From NCBI GenBank assembly GCA_900543695.1, contig UQSG01000049.1:1-12645 (forward strand): a DNA stretch of 12,645 nucleotides, in the 5' to 3' direction. Source of the stretch: an uncultured Clostridium sp. Lineage in GTDB: Bacteria > Bacillota > Clostridia > UBA1212 > UBA1255. A program made the position numbers and the translations under genes. Shown piece by piece: positions 5,799-12,359 of this stretch. Under the pieces are notes generated by a model, which saw only the letters and a program-made list of their open reading frames with translations, made no database searches and had not been told where the DNA came from. Each line of letters starts with the position of its first letter. Within the stretch, counting starts at the first letter, position 1.

Positions 5799-7313
5799 TT
5801 ACAGTTCCATTTTCGGAGCGTAACTCTCGGCAATGTTTTCTTCCACATCGTCCTCTGTGGAAATCTCCCTTAATGTCGTATAACTTATAGCAAACTGTGA
5901 AAGCTGTTCGATCCGGCGCTGTGCTGCTCCGGCAATCGTCCGAATGCGATTTTCATCCATATAGTCCTTTGCACCTTCCGCAGATAAAACATCCGTAATC
6001 AGTTCCCCTATATCTGACAGACTGTCAAAGTCAATCCAGCTAAAGTCGGATATCAGCTTTAACTGCTCCGAATGATGGTTTTTAAACGGCTTGCAGACGA
6101 CCTCTTTTTCCGAACGCATCTGCGCAGGCATTTTGTCATAACCAAGGGAGGAGCCGCTGTCATAGATAGGTGCAAAGCCAAGCCACTCCAATGTTTCAGC
6201 ATGACGAATCACGCCAAAATTGTTAAAATGGCGGTCTTCGTTGGCAATGATATAGTCCAGCACAATCATCCGGTCAAGATAAGGCACAGCGTCTTTAATG
6301 CCGAGCGTATTGCAGCAGTTTATAAAATGCTGATACACCGAGGTGCTGTTATCCTTTTTTTGTGTTTTGAGAATACGCCAGGCCGGAACCAGCTCGATGT
6401 TTTCGGTAATAAAATCCTCGCACACGCTGTATGGCGCACCCTTGTTCCACATTACCGTGTACGGAACATGGGGAATGCCGAGACGCTCCATGATTTCTGA
6501 GGCAATTACCTCGTTGAAAGGCTGCTGACGGAACGGATTGCTGCCGCCCTTTATAAGACAGCGTTTGCCGTTTATGATTTTCCAGCGTTTTTTCAGATTA
6601 CCGTCCGAGGTATTGTCCGGCGAGGAGAAGTCCAGACCGTCCGTCTTTTTTTTCGCGCCGAACAGAACATCGCCGATATCGTCTGAAAAATCATTCTCAA
6701 AAAAATTTACGCTGTCCCATGTTAGGTCGGAATCTTCCGGACGAATCCAATACTGATCCGATAAGCTTAATCCCCAGCAGCGAACCAGCAGTATTTTGGT
6801 ACTGGTAATTTTCAGCGTTTCCAGAGCTTCCCGAACACCAGAACGGCTCGCGGGGATGGATCGGTCTGTCCACCATTCATTGAGCGCCGCACGGTCGGTA
6901 ACCCCTTTTCGTATCGGAATTCCTATCGGCAGATGATCCGGCGCATAGACTGTTCCGATTCTTTGTATCAAGCCGGTGGCATCGTCCAGTTCCAGTTCCG
7001 CCACTTGGACTCGTTTATGCATCAAGGTACATTTCAAACTATTCACCTCATTTCGTTTTTTGATTACAGCAGAAGACTTTGCTTTTAGGTTGCGCAGCTT
7101 CTCCTGCAGCGCTTTGCGCTGTTCTATTTGTTCGGCAAGCGGTTCGATTTCATTATCACGCAGATACTTGCTGTGTTTAACACCGCTTTGAGACCATTGA
7201 TGATAGTAATAGACTTTTCCGTTAATTTGCTTCTTCGAGATATATCCTTTCGGAAGACCGCCGATCTGTGCGGTGATTTTCGCTATCTGACGCAGTTTTT
7301 CCTGCTGATCCAT
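5799..7313 (-). CDS. HipA-fold serine/threonine kinase-like protein, antitoxin-less
   Basis: The chosen start is the ATG at 7313 (504 aa), because GGAGG sits 8 nt before it; that GGAGG lies inside an alternative ATG start at 7328, which has no site of its own. Residues in this numbering. An N-terminal region at about 10-60 contains GGLPKGYISKKQINGKVYYY. A charged helix, probably coiled coil, follows at about 55-90 (EPLAEQIEQRKALQEKLRNL). A conserved-looking segment at about 98-220 includes RAALNEWW and SIPASRSGVREALE. The HipA-like kinase core is at about 245-475: LIKGGSNPF (phosphate-binding loop), NEDRHFNNFG (358-367, catalytic Asp360), and PIYDSGSS (383-390, DFG-like Asp385). No helix-turn-helix antitoxin gene is adjacent. 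It has its own promoter and terminator within a conjugation operon. HipA kinases phosphorylate translation factors in known cases; the target here is unknown. Confidence 0.85.
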   Translation of the reverse strand: MDQQEKLRQIAKITAQIGGLPKGYISKKQINGKVYYYHQWSQSGVKHSKYLRDNEIEPLAEQIEQRKALQEKLRNLKAKSSAVIKKRNEVNSLKCTLMHKRVQVAELELDDATGLIQRIGTVYAPDHLPIGIPIRKGVTDRAALNEWWTDRSIPASRSGVREALETLKITSTKILLVRCWGLSLSDQYWIRPEDSDLTWDSVNFFENDFSDDIGDVLFGAKKKTDGLDFSSPDNTSDGNLKKRWKIINGKRCLIKGGSNPFRQQPFNEVIASEIMERLGIPHVPYTVMWNKGAPYSVCEDFITENIELVPAWRILKTQKKDNSTSVYQHFINCCNTLGIKDAVPYLDRMIVLDYIIANEDRHFNNFGVIRHAETLEWLGFAPIYDSGSSLGYDKMPAQMRSEKEVVCKPFKNHHSEQLKLISDFSWIDFDSLSDIGELITDVLSAEGAKDYMDENRIRTIAGAAQRRIEQLSQFAISYTTLREISTEDDVEENIAESYAPKMEL

Positions 7314-7347
7314 ACCCAGTGCCTCCATTACAAAAGATGTTCTGTCA

Positions 7348-7377
7348 TTCCCTCACAACACGCCGGTGCTAAGGGAA
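7348..7377 (-). promoter_or_regulatory. Inverted repeat in leader of lone HipA-like gene
   Basis: TTCCCT (7348-7353) and AGGGAA (7372-7377) flank an 18-nt middle that can add a four-pair inner stem (GCAC/GTGT, one wobble) around CGGC. It lies about 35 nt upstream of the start codon, within the expected 5' untranslated region. It could be an mRNA hairpin or a protein site; the function is inferred only. Confidence 0.4.
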
Positions 7378-7401
7378 ATCGCGCCATATCCTTTGCAATG
7401 T

Positions 7402-7431
7402 ATTATACCCCGTTTTAACCCCTTTTGTCAA
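7402..7431 (-). promoter_or_regulatory. Sigma-70-type promoter of lone HipA-like gene
   Basis: A perfect TTGACA (7426-7431) and a perfect TATAAT (7402-7407) stand 18 bp apart. The spacer has GGGG at both ends of TTAAAAC. Transcription should start near 7395, giving a leader of about 80 nt. This is one of the two best promoters in the window and sits right after the sortase gene. Confidence 0.85.
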
Positions 7432-7458
7432 CAATACGGTGCAAATTGCCATAAAATA

Positions 7459-8226
7459 TTACATTTTTACGGCTGCCACAATCAGCCTGCCGTTTTTACC
7501 TGAACCGTGGCAGGTTGACAGAGTGATGATCTGTTGACCGTGCACAGGTGTAACGCCGGTTTCATAGAGCGATTTTTGCAGGATCGCTGAGGTCTGTTCG
7601 GAGAAATCTGTGCTGCCAGCCGCATGAATAAAGCTGTACCAAGCGTCATCTTTCTGAACAGCGGCAACGGCGAAGACAGTAAATTTGCTAACACCGTTCG
7701 CTGTTTGGAATTCTATGATCGGATGCTCGGCACAGAATGCCGGATCAGTATAATTCCGAAGGGATGAGAACATAGTACCGTTTTTCATATTATGGCCGTA
7801 AACAATGAGATGATCACTTTGCAGACCGCACCGCCAGTCCAAGAACAGTACTCCGCTTTGGCTGTATTCCCCGTAAAAATTTCGGCGCAGATATTTCTCT
7901 GGATTCTCCGGTGTGTACATGACAGGATAGTTTAGCTGTGTATCGGGGATACACAGCCAGCCGATGCAGTCACTGTTTTGCGCGAACAGGGATGTAATAT
8001 CGCGCTTCTGTGCAGATTCCGGCTCATCGTTGGCTGACGGCGGTGTTTCGTCAGATCGGGACGGTTCAGACGGGACTATCTGTATCAGCTCTGTCAGTTC
8101 TGCAAATTCGTCTTTTTCTCTCTGCCGGCTGGATAGTTGTATATACACCATAAAGCCGGATAAGGCGGCGATTGACGACAGCAGAACAGACAGAACAGCG
8201 AAACTAATCTTCTGAGTCTTCGTCAT
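7459..8226 (-). CDS. srtB: Class B sortase
   Basis: This is a membrane-anchored cysteine transpeptidase that joins proteins bearing a C-terminal sorting signal to the cell wall. From ATG 8226 (255 aa), a single N-terminal membrane segment (about 7-30, ISFAVLSVLLSSIAALSGFM) is followed by an acidic, Ser/Pro-rich linker (about 50-75). The sortase domain carries His145 in LIVYGHNM, Cys239 in LSTCHGS and Arg247 in GKNGRLIV, the full catalytic triad. WLCIPDTQLNYPVM is the usual start of class B domains. ATG 8226 is chosen because GAGGTGG lies a few bases upstream; the frame is open further to 8274 without support. It overlaps the preceding gene by 23 bp, a sign of translational coupling. Sortases are common in Firmicutes conjugative elements, where they may anchor surface adhesins of the donor; its substrate is not in the window. 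Confidence 0.9.
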   Translation of the reverse strand: MTKTQKISFAVLSVLLSSIAALSGFMVYIQLSSRQREKDEFAELTELIQIVPSEPSRSDETPPSANDEPESAQKRDITSLFAQNSDCIGWLCIPDTQLNYPVMYTPENPEKYLRRNFYGEYSQSGVLFLDWRCGLQSDHLIVYGHNMKNGTMFSSLRNYTDPAFCAEHPIIEFQTANGVSKFTVFAVAAVQKDDAWYSFIHAAGSTDFSEQTSAILQKSLYETGVTPVHGQQIITLSTCHGSGKNGRLIVAAVKM

Positions 8227-8812
8227 CGTCCACCTCATAGAACTGCTCGCCGTCAATGTCGGGCATCTGCTCACCGTTCATACTGGCATCAAAATATAGG
8301 GCAAGAAAGCGTTTGATGTCCGTTTTCTTCATCCGCCGTACCTCAAAACCCTGTTCTGAGATGGTTTTCTCAATACGGTTTGCCGCCTCAAAGGTCTGTT
8401 TATCTTTCCGGTCTTTCAATCTCGCGATAAACAAAAACTGTCTTGCGGTTGCCATCTCCATTTGAATGTGGTCGAGAAATTCGATATCTTTTTTGATAAT
8501 TTTCCGCACTTTCGGATTCTGTTCCTCTGAAAGCCTGCCGTTTAAATATGATTTGTTGTCGTCAAAGCACTCGGAGGAGTCGGTGCAGGTGATCTCAATA
8601 TCGGGAATAGCAGAGAGCACCATCATCAGGTGGCGTATCTTGATTTCAATATTGGTATGTGACAGCACCGAAATATTCGTAGGTGCGACGAGATAAAAAA
8701 GAAGTTCTCCCTTATTCGTGGCAAGCCCGTATTTCGTAAAGGTTTTTATGCCGATGAAGTCCTGCACCGAGCGTCCTTTTTTCTTTTTCTGCTGTTTTTC
8801 TTTTGCTGCCAA
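8204..8812 (-). CDS. VirB4 N-terminal-domain-like conjugation protein
   Basis: The protein has about 202 residues: a lysine-rich start (KEKQQKKKKGRS), a globular region, and an acidic tail (EVDDDEDSED). The pattern VQDFIGIKTF…TNKGELLFYLVAPTN…, and later SEEQNPKVRKIIKKDIEFLD, resembles the N-terminal domain of TraC/VirB4-family proteins of Firmicutes elements, but the ATPase part is absent. I infer a structural or adaptor component of the conjugation channel. Start choice: GGAGGTG is followed 5 nt later by TTG 8812, while ATG 8827, in the same frame, has no ribosome-binding site; both overlap or abut the preceding gene. It overlaps the sortase gene at its 3' end. The TTG start is uncertain and the family assignment moderate. 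Confidence 0.75.
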   Translation of the reverse strand: MAAKEKQQKKKKGRSVQDFIGIKTFTKYGLATNKGELLFYLVAPTNISVLSHTNIEIKIRHLMMVLSAIPDIEITCTDSSECFDDNKSYLNGRLSEEQNPKVRKIIKKDIEFLDHIQMEMATARQFLFIARLKDRKDKQTFEAANRIEKTISEQGFEVRRMKKTDIKRFLALYFDASMNGEQMPDIDGEQFYEVDDDEDSED

Positions 8813-8817
8813 GCTGC

Positions 8818-9078
8818 TCACCTCCATTCAAAGTATTGCTGGGTTGATATAAAATACCGAACAGCATATTTGATAAAATCCAAAACGGTGGTATCATCCA
8901 TGCGAATTGTCAAAAATCCGTAGCAGAGTGTCACCGCCGCCGGAATGAAAAAGTGAAGCTGTACCAATGCCACAATGGAAAGCAATGCGGCAATGCCGAG
9001 TATACAAAAATCCCGCAGTCCCCAAAGCCACAGATTTGCCGTCGCTTTCAGGTTTTGCGGATACAGGTATTGCGTCAT
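8818..9078 (-). CDS. prgI: PrgI/VirB3-like membrane protein
   Basis: The 86-aa protein has two closely spaced hydrophobic segments (about 22-42 and 44-58: CILGIAALLSIVALVQLHFF and IPAAVTLCYGFL), preceded by YLYPQNLKATANLWLWGLRD and followed by a soluble C-terminus ending QQYFEWR. Size, topology and position just before a VirB4-type gene fit the PrgI/VirB3-like inner-membrane component that contacts the VirB4 ATPase in Gram-positive conjugation systems. The start ATG 9078 overlaps the previous stop as ATGA, with AGGAGG 6 nt upstream. The order 138-aa protein, PrgI-like, VirB4-N-like, sortase is a tight operon with overlapping ends. Confidence 0.75.
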   Translation of the reverse strand: MTQYLYPQNLKATANLWLWGLRDFCILGIAALLSIVALVQLHFFIPAAVTLCYGFLTIRMDDTTVLDFIKYAVRYFISTQQYFEWR

Positions 9079-9491
9079 ATAATTCCTCCTATCGTTGGTT
9101 TCTCGTTAGAATGTTCGCCATACAGGTCATCTGTATCATAAAATGTTTGACAGAATTCCTCCGACGTTTGACCGAACTGTTCGCTGATTTTTTCTGTGAT
9201 CATATCTTTTATGAGCTTTGCTTCTGATTCGGTCGGCATATAGTCAAAATACTCACTGCCGTTATCACGGCTGATTTCACATTCAAGGCGGAGTGTATCT
9301 GCAAACGGATTATATTTGCCGTACAGATTCAGCCATGTGCCGTCCTCATCGGCAATTTGTGTGCCGAATTTTTTGTCAACATCGAACCATGTCTCGATAT
9401 ACACCGTGATTTCCTGCCCGATATCGCAGTCAACTTCCATTTCAGAATCAATGGCAAGATCCCTGCGTTCCAATTCATTGTTTTCTTTCAT
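9075..9491 (-). CDS. Acidic hypothetical protein of conjugation operon
   Basis: The 138-aa soluble protein is strongly acidic and lacks a signal peptide or membrane segment. Its core, EITVYIETWFDVDKKFGTQI followed by DEDGTWLNLYGKYNPF, looks like a compact beta-rich domain. A helix (SEAKLIKDMITEKISEQFG) and an acidic tail follow. I recall similar hypothetical proteins in Clostridia mobile elements but know no function. The ribosome-binding site GAGAGGTG lies 5 nt before ATG 9491. It is first in a four-gene overlapping cluster and begins only 20 nt after the hipA terminator. No promoter is apparent between the two, so expression may depend on terminator read-through. Confidence 0.75.
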   Translation of the reverse strand: MKENNELERRDLAIDSEMEVDCDIGQEITVYIETWFDVDKKFGTQIADEDGTWLNLYGKYNPFADTLRLECEISRDNGSEYFDYMPTESEAKLIKDMITEKISEQFGQTSEEFCQTFYDTDDLYGEHSNEKPTIGGII

Positions 9492-9513
9492 TTTTTCACC
9501 TCTCAGGATAAAT

Positions 9514-9542
9514 AAAAAAAGCCACCGCAGTTTTGCGATGGC
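9514..9542 (-). terminator. Intrinsic terminator of hipBA
   Basis: GCCATCGCA (9534-9542) pairs with TGCGGTGGC (9521-9529) in nine pairs, one of them G-U, around AAAC, and is followed by seven T (9514-9520). It lies about 20 nt after the HipA-like stop and directly before the 138-aa gene. Confidence 0.88.
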
Positions 9543-9553
9543 TCTGTACAGAG
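9542..9553. repeat. 12-bp palindrome CTCTGTACAGAG
   Basis: The palindrome is exact and lies between the HipA-like stop codon (9561) and the terminator stem, sharing one base with the stem at 9542. Its function is unknown; a self-complementary DNA site or an mRNA element affecting the terminator are both possible. Confidence 0.5.
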
Positions 9554-9560
9554 TATTTTG

Positions 9561-10490
9561 TTACAGGGATATTGCCGGTCCTGTCTGCTCCGTTTCGGTC
9601 AGTTCTGTCATTTCAAAGACAGGGCGCAGAAGCACATCCAGTCGTGCTTCAATATACCGCTTATAAAATTCCTTTTGCAGATCAGAGATATACGGCATCC
9701 CATCAATAAATGCGCTGATCTTATTCATATCGGTTCGTTCATAAATATTCCTTACCGCCTGATTACAGTCTTCATATTTTGCATCGGAGAGAAAATCATA
9801 GTAATTGATTTTATTTCCGTTCAGCCTGATTGCAGAAGTCGGGAACCGGTAAATCCGCAGATTAAGCGCATCTTTGTCGTTCAATACCGCATGCATCACG
9901 GTGTCATCGGCCTGCGGCAGCAGGCAGCTCCCGCAGTCATAAACCGGAGCAATTTCACGCTTTTTTTCCTTCGGATCGTACAGGAATCCCCAATTGCCGT
10001 TATGACGGTCAAAGTTTCCCAGCAGAGCATCTACTGCAAACATCTCCCAAAAATGCTTCTTCAGGAGGACAGGATCAACATACTGCTGTTTTTCAATAGT
10101 TTCCAAAATATCTTCGAGTTCCGTACCGCTGCCATTAGAATCAGAATCCAAAACCGTATTCTTAATGGAACAGAAATCATAAAGTTTCTTTCCGTCTCCG
10201 GTAAAGTCCAGACAGGCACAGACAATTTTCTCTCTGCCGTTTACTGTAAATGTCCCCAGCATGGTTTCCTGTGCTTTTACACCAAGCATATTAAAAATAC
10301 TGCTGGCAATGTGTTCGCTGACACAGCTGTTGGTATAGGATAGCTCAGTAGGCTTTCCTTCGCCGGACGGAGGAAACTTCAGCATATACGGTCTGCCGTC
10401 ATATTCCACAGCAATCTTTTTGCCGTTCGCCCCGTTATATGCCCGGTCAAATACACGGGGGCAATTCGTAAAGTCAATGCCTTTTGTCAT
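9561..10490 (-). CDS. hipA: HipA-like kinase toxin
   Basis: The 309-aa kinase has the HipA/CtkA fold signature: KKIAVEYDGRPYMLKFPPSG (substrate/ATP-binding Lys at about residue 38), GNFDRHNGNWG (158-168, catalytic Asp161 and metal-binding Asn), and PVYDCGS (182-188, DFG-like Asp185). E. coli HipA has about 440 aa with an extra N-terminal subdomain; this short form lacks it, resembling HipT-type or CtkA kinases. Such toxins phosphorylate translation-related proteins and stop growth unless bound by antitoxin; the target here is unknown. The start ATG 10490 forms an ATGA overlap with the antitoxin stop and has GGAG 7 nt upstream. The in-frame start further up at 10508 is less likely. It is transcribed from the promoter before hipB and ends at the terminator 20 nt downstream. 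Confidence 0.85.
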   Translation of the reverse strand: MTKGIDFTNCPRVFDRAYNGANGKKIAVEYDGRPYMLKFPPSGEGKPTELSYTNSCVSEHIASSIFNMLGVKAQETMLGTFTVNGREKIVCACLDFTGDGKKLYDFCSIKNTVLDSDSNGSGTELEDILETIEKQQYVDPVLLKKHFWEMFAVDALLGNFDRHNGNWGFLYDPKEKKREIAPVYDCGSCLLPQADDTVMHAVLNDKDALNLRIYRFPTSAIRLNGNKINYYDFLSDAKYEDCNQAVRNIYERTDMNKISAFIDGMPYISDLQKEFYKRYIEARLDVLLRPVFEMTELTETEQTGPAISL

Positions 10491-10909
10491 ACTCCAGCTC
10501 CTTTCCATAAATATTTTTGCCTGAGGTAATCAGCATGTTCCGGCGTAATCGCACCTTCACTGATTTCCGCCATATTAATGCTGCCGTACAACTCTCCCCA
10601 CAGACAGTCGAGAATAGAAGATTTGTTTTTTAATCCTTCCTTGTATGCATCCAGATCATGCTGGAGATAGTCCGGCAGTCCGTGTTCAAATGAGTGTTCA
10701 CGCTCAGCTGCCCGTATGCCGTTTTCGGTCAGCATTTCCATTGTTACATTCAGGGCTTTTGCTATTTTGTATACTGTTTCAGCAGAGCATTTTTCCAGCT
10801 TCGTTTTTCCATTGCAAATATCATTGAGCGTAGCATGAGGTATGCCCGCCTCGACAGCAAGTCGATATTTTGTCATATGCTTTCTTTCAAGCAAACTGTC
10901 TATAATCAT
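10487..10909 (-). CDS. hipB: HipB-like XRE-family antitoxin/repressor
   Basis: The 140-aa protein has an N-terminal XRE helix-turn-helix at about residues 3-58 (LERKHMTKYRLAVEAGIPHA through ICNGKTKLEKCSAETVYKIA), as in HipB antitoxins. A C-terminal extension of about 80 aa (LPDYLQHDLDAYKEG; LWGELYGSINMAEI; ITPEHADYLRQKYLW) is probably the part that binds the kinase or dimerises. The start ATG 10909 follows AGAGGTG by 6 nt; the frame is open to a GTG at 10918 that would overlap this site. The stop overlaps the hipA start as ATGA. It should bind the palindrome at 10936-10947 within its own promoter and repress the pair. HipB of E. coli is about 88 aa, so this one is extended. Confidence 0.88.
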   Translation of the reverse strand: MIIDSLLERKHMTKYRLAVEAGIPHATLNDICNGKTKLEKCSAETVYKIAKALNVTMEMLTENGIRAAEREHSFEHGLPDYLQHDLDAYKEGLKNKSSILDCLWGELYGSINMAEISEGAITPEHADYLRQKYLWKGAGV

Positions 10910-10929
10910 CTGTATCACCTCTTAATATT

Positions 10930-10958
10930 ATTATATCGGTATACCGAAATAATATCAA
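10930..10958 (-). promoter_or_regulatory. hipBA promoter with operator in spacer
   Basis: On the minus strand TTGATA (10953-10958) and TATAAT (10930-10935) are separated by 17 bp. The spacer carries the perfect 12-bp palindrome TCGGTATACCGA (10936-10947), adjacent to the -10. The start codon of hipB is about 20 nt downstream of the -10. A HipB dimer bound there would block RNA polymerase, as expected for autorepression; the binding is inference. Confidence 0.85.
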
Positions 10959-10997
10959 GGGGTGAGCTAAGATTTTTCAAAAAGTTTGCTTTTTCCT

Positions 10998-11141
10998 TTA
11001 TTTCGCTGCCCTTGCCACAGTGCGGCTTAAATTGACTGCGGTGGTGGTCGCATGGACAACGCTCATCATGTTAACTCTGACCGAGCTGTCAAGTCCGAAC
11101 TGCTGAGGACTTCGGAAAGGCACTTTTTTAATGTCGGTCAT
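10998..11141 (-). CDS. Small ORF coupled to the recombinase gene
   Basis: This 47-codon frame starts with ATG at 11141, overlapping the recombinase stop as ATGA, and ends at TAA 10998-11000. The product begins MTDIKKVPFRSPQQFGLDSS, followed by VRVNMMSVVHATTTAVNLSR and a short basic end. I recognise no family, and no signal or membrane segment is visible. The overlap suggests translational coupling. It may be a real small protein of the element or the start of a gene cut off by the hipBA insertion. A weak A/T hairpin (10979-10994) lies beyond its stop. Confidence 0.45.
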   Translation of the reverse strand: MTDIKKVPFRSPQQFGLDSSVRVNMMSVVHATTTAVNLSRTVARAAK

Positions 11142-12334
11142 ATCAGACCGACGAAACGATAATAAATATCAAATTGCTGAACCCATACGCCGTCTATGTT
11201 CTGCCGTTCACCGACCACGATTTTGTCGATCAAGTCACTGACGATCTGCGGAGTGAGTTTGCGGATATCCCTGTAGTTACGGATGATCTCAATAAACATT
11301 TCTGTGTTGATCTGCTGCTTATCCACGGCAGAGAAATGATTTTCGATTTCCTCGATCTCGCTTTGCAGTTTTTTGGACTCGGCATCGTATTTTTCGGTCA
11401 TGGCAAGGTAGCGGTGTTCGGGAATGCGACCGAGTGCTTTGTCCTCATAGATGTTGGCGATAATAATGTCGATTTCCGCAAGCCGCGCTTTGGCATTTTC
11501 CACCTGCTTCATCAGCGTTTTGCGATCGGAGGTCAGCTCGTCCACTGCCATCGTACATAGCTCCTGCAGTAGTTTTCCGTCATTCTTGAGGGCAAGCCGC
11601 GCCTTTTCACGAATGCTTGCAAGCACCATTTTCTGTGCGTCTATGCTTGACAGGAAGTGATGTGTGCAGTAGGCTTTCCCATGATCTCGGTAGGTGCGGC
11701 AGCAGTAAAACTCACGGTCTTTTCCGTTTTTCTTACTGTTGCGGGACATCGTTTTTCCGCACTCGGCGCATTTCAGCACACCGTTGAGAACGCCCTTGGG
11801 GACGAGGTCGACCTCCTTGTGCCGCTTTTCAAGCATACGCTGTACTGTTTCAAAGTCCTCTTTGCTGATGATCGGCTCATGCATATCCTCGATGATCACC
11901 AACTCATCCGGCGAGCTTTTGACTCGCTTTTTCAGTTGGAAGGACACGGTCGGTCGTTTGTTCCCGACCATAGCTCCGGTGTAGGTGGGATCGTGCAGCA
12001 TTTTGCGGATGGTCTGCTCATGCCAGATATATTTTTCTGCCGGAAGCGTTCCGCATTTAAGACCGACCTCTGCGTAGTGATAGGAGGGACGCAACACCTT
12101 TTCGTGCTGCAGCATTGTTCCAATCGCTCTGCCGCCGTAGCCCTGTAAGGCAAGGTCGAATATGTGCCGCACGACCTTTGCTGCCGTTTCATCGACAATA
12201 AAGCGGTGTTTCTTTTCGGGGTCGATGAGATATCCGTAGGGCGGTAAATTGCCGGTGAACAAGCCGTTGGCACGGCGATTTGCCATAGACGCACGCTGTT
12301 TTTTGGATATGTCACGGGCGTACATCTCGTTAGT
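11138..12334 (-). pseudogene. Large serine recombinase, catalytic domain missing
   Basis: The frame begins in TNEMYARDISKKQRASMANR, the linker helix that normally follows the resolvase catalytic domain. It continues through the recombinase domain (NLPPYGYLIDPEKKHRFIVD; DPTYTGAMVGNK), a zinc ribbon with Cys186, Cys189, Cys209 and Cys220 (numbered from the Met at 12325) and a long coiled coil (about 255-330), to a typical C-terminus ending in WVQQFDIYYRFVGLI. Members such as TndX or the Tn1549 integrase exceed 500 aa and use an N-terminal serine; here the roughly 140-residue catalytic domain is absent, with a stop codon (12335-12337) just upstream. It could still bind att DNA but not cut it. 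The truncation point lies next to the end of another recombinase fragment, suggesting a deletion between tandem recombinase genes. Confidence 0.85.
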
Positions 12335-12359
12335 TCACTTCGCATAAAGCATGACAAGC

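Noticed and set aside
7482..7694. 70-codon minus-strand frame within the sortase gene
   Set aside because: It is a different frame of the sortase coding region, which has its full catalytic triad.
9558..10343. 261-codon plus-strand frame
   Set aside because: It lies entirely antisense to the HipA-like gene, whose kinase motifs, start and terminator are clear; this is a shadow frame.
10979..10994. AAAAAG-tttg-CTTTTT hairpin as a terminator
   Set aside because: The stem is A/T only with one G-C pair and no proper T-run on the minus strand; too weak to call.
11657..12148. 163-codon plus-strand frame
   Set aside because: It is antisense to the serine recombinase with recognisable zinc ribbon and linker motifs.
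12335..12352. MLYAK five-codon frame as a gene or leader peptide
   Set aside because: It sits in the scar between two recombinase fragments with no ribosome-binding site; most likely a vestige.
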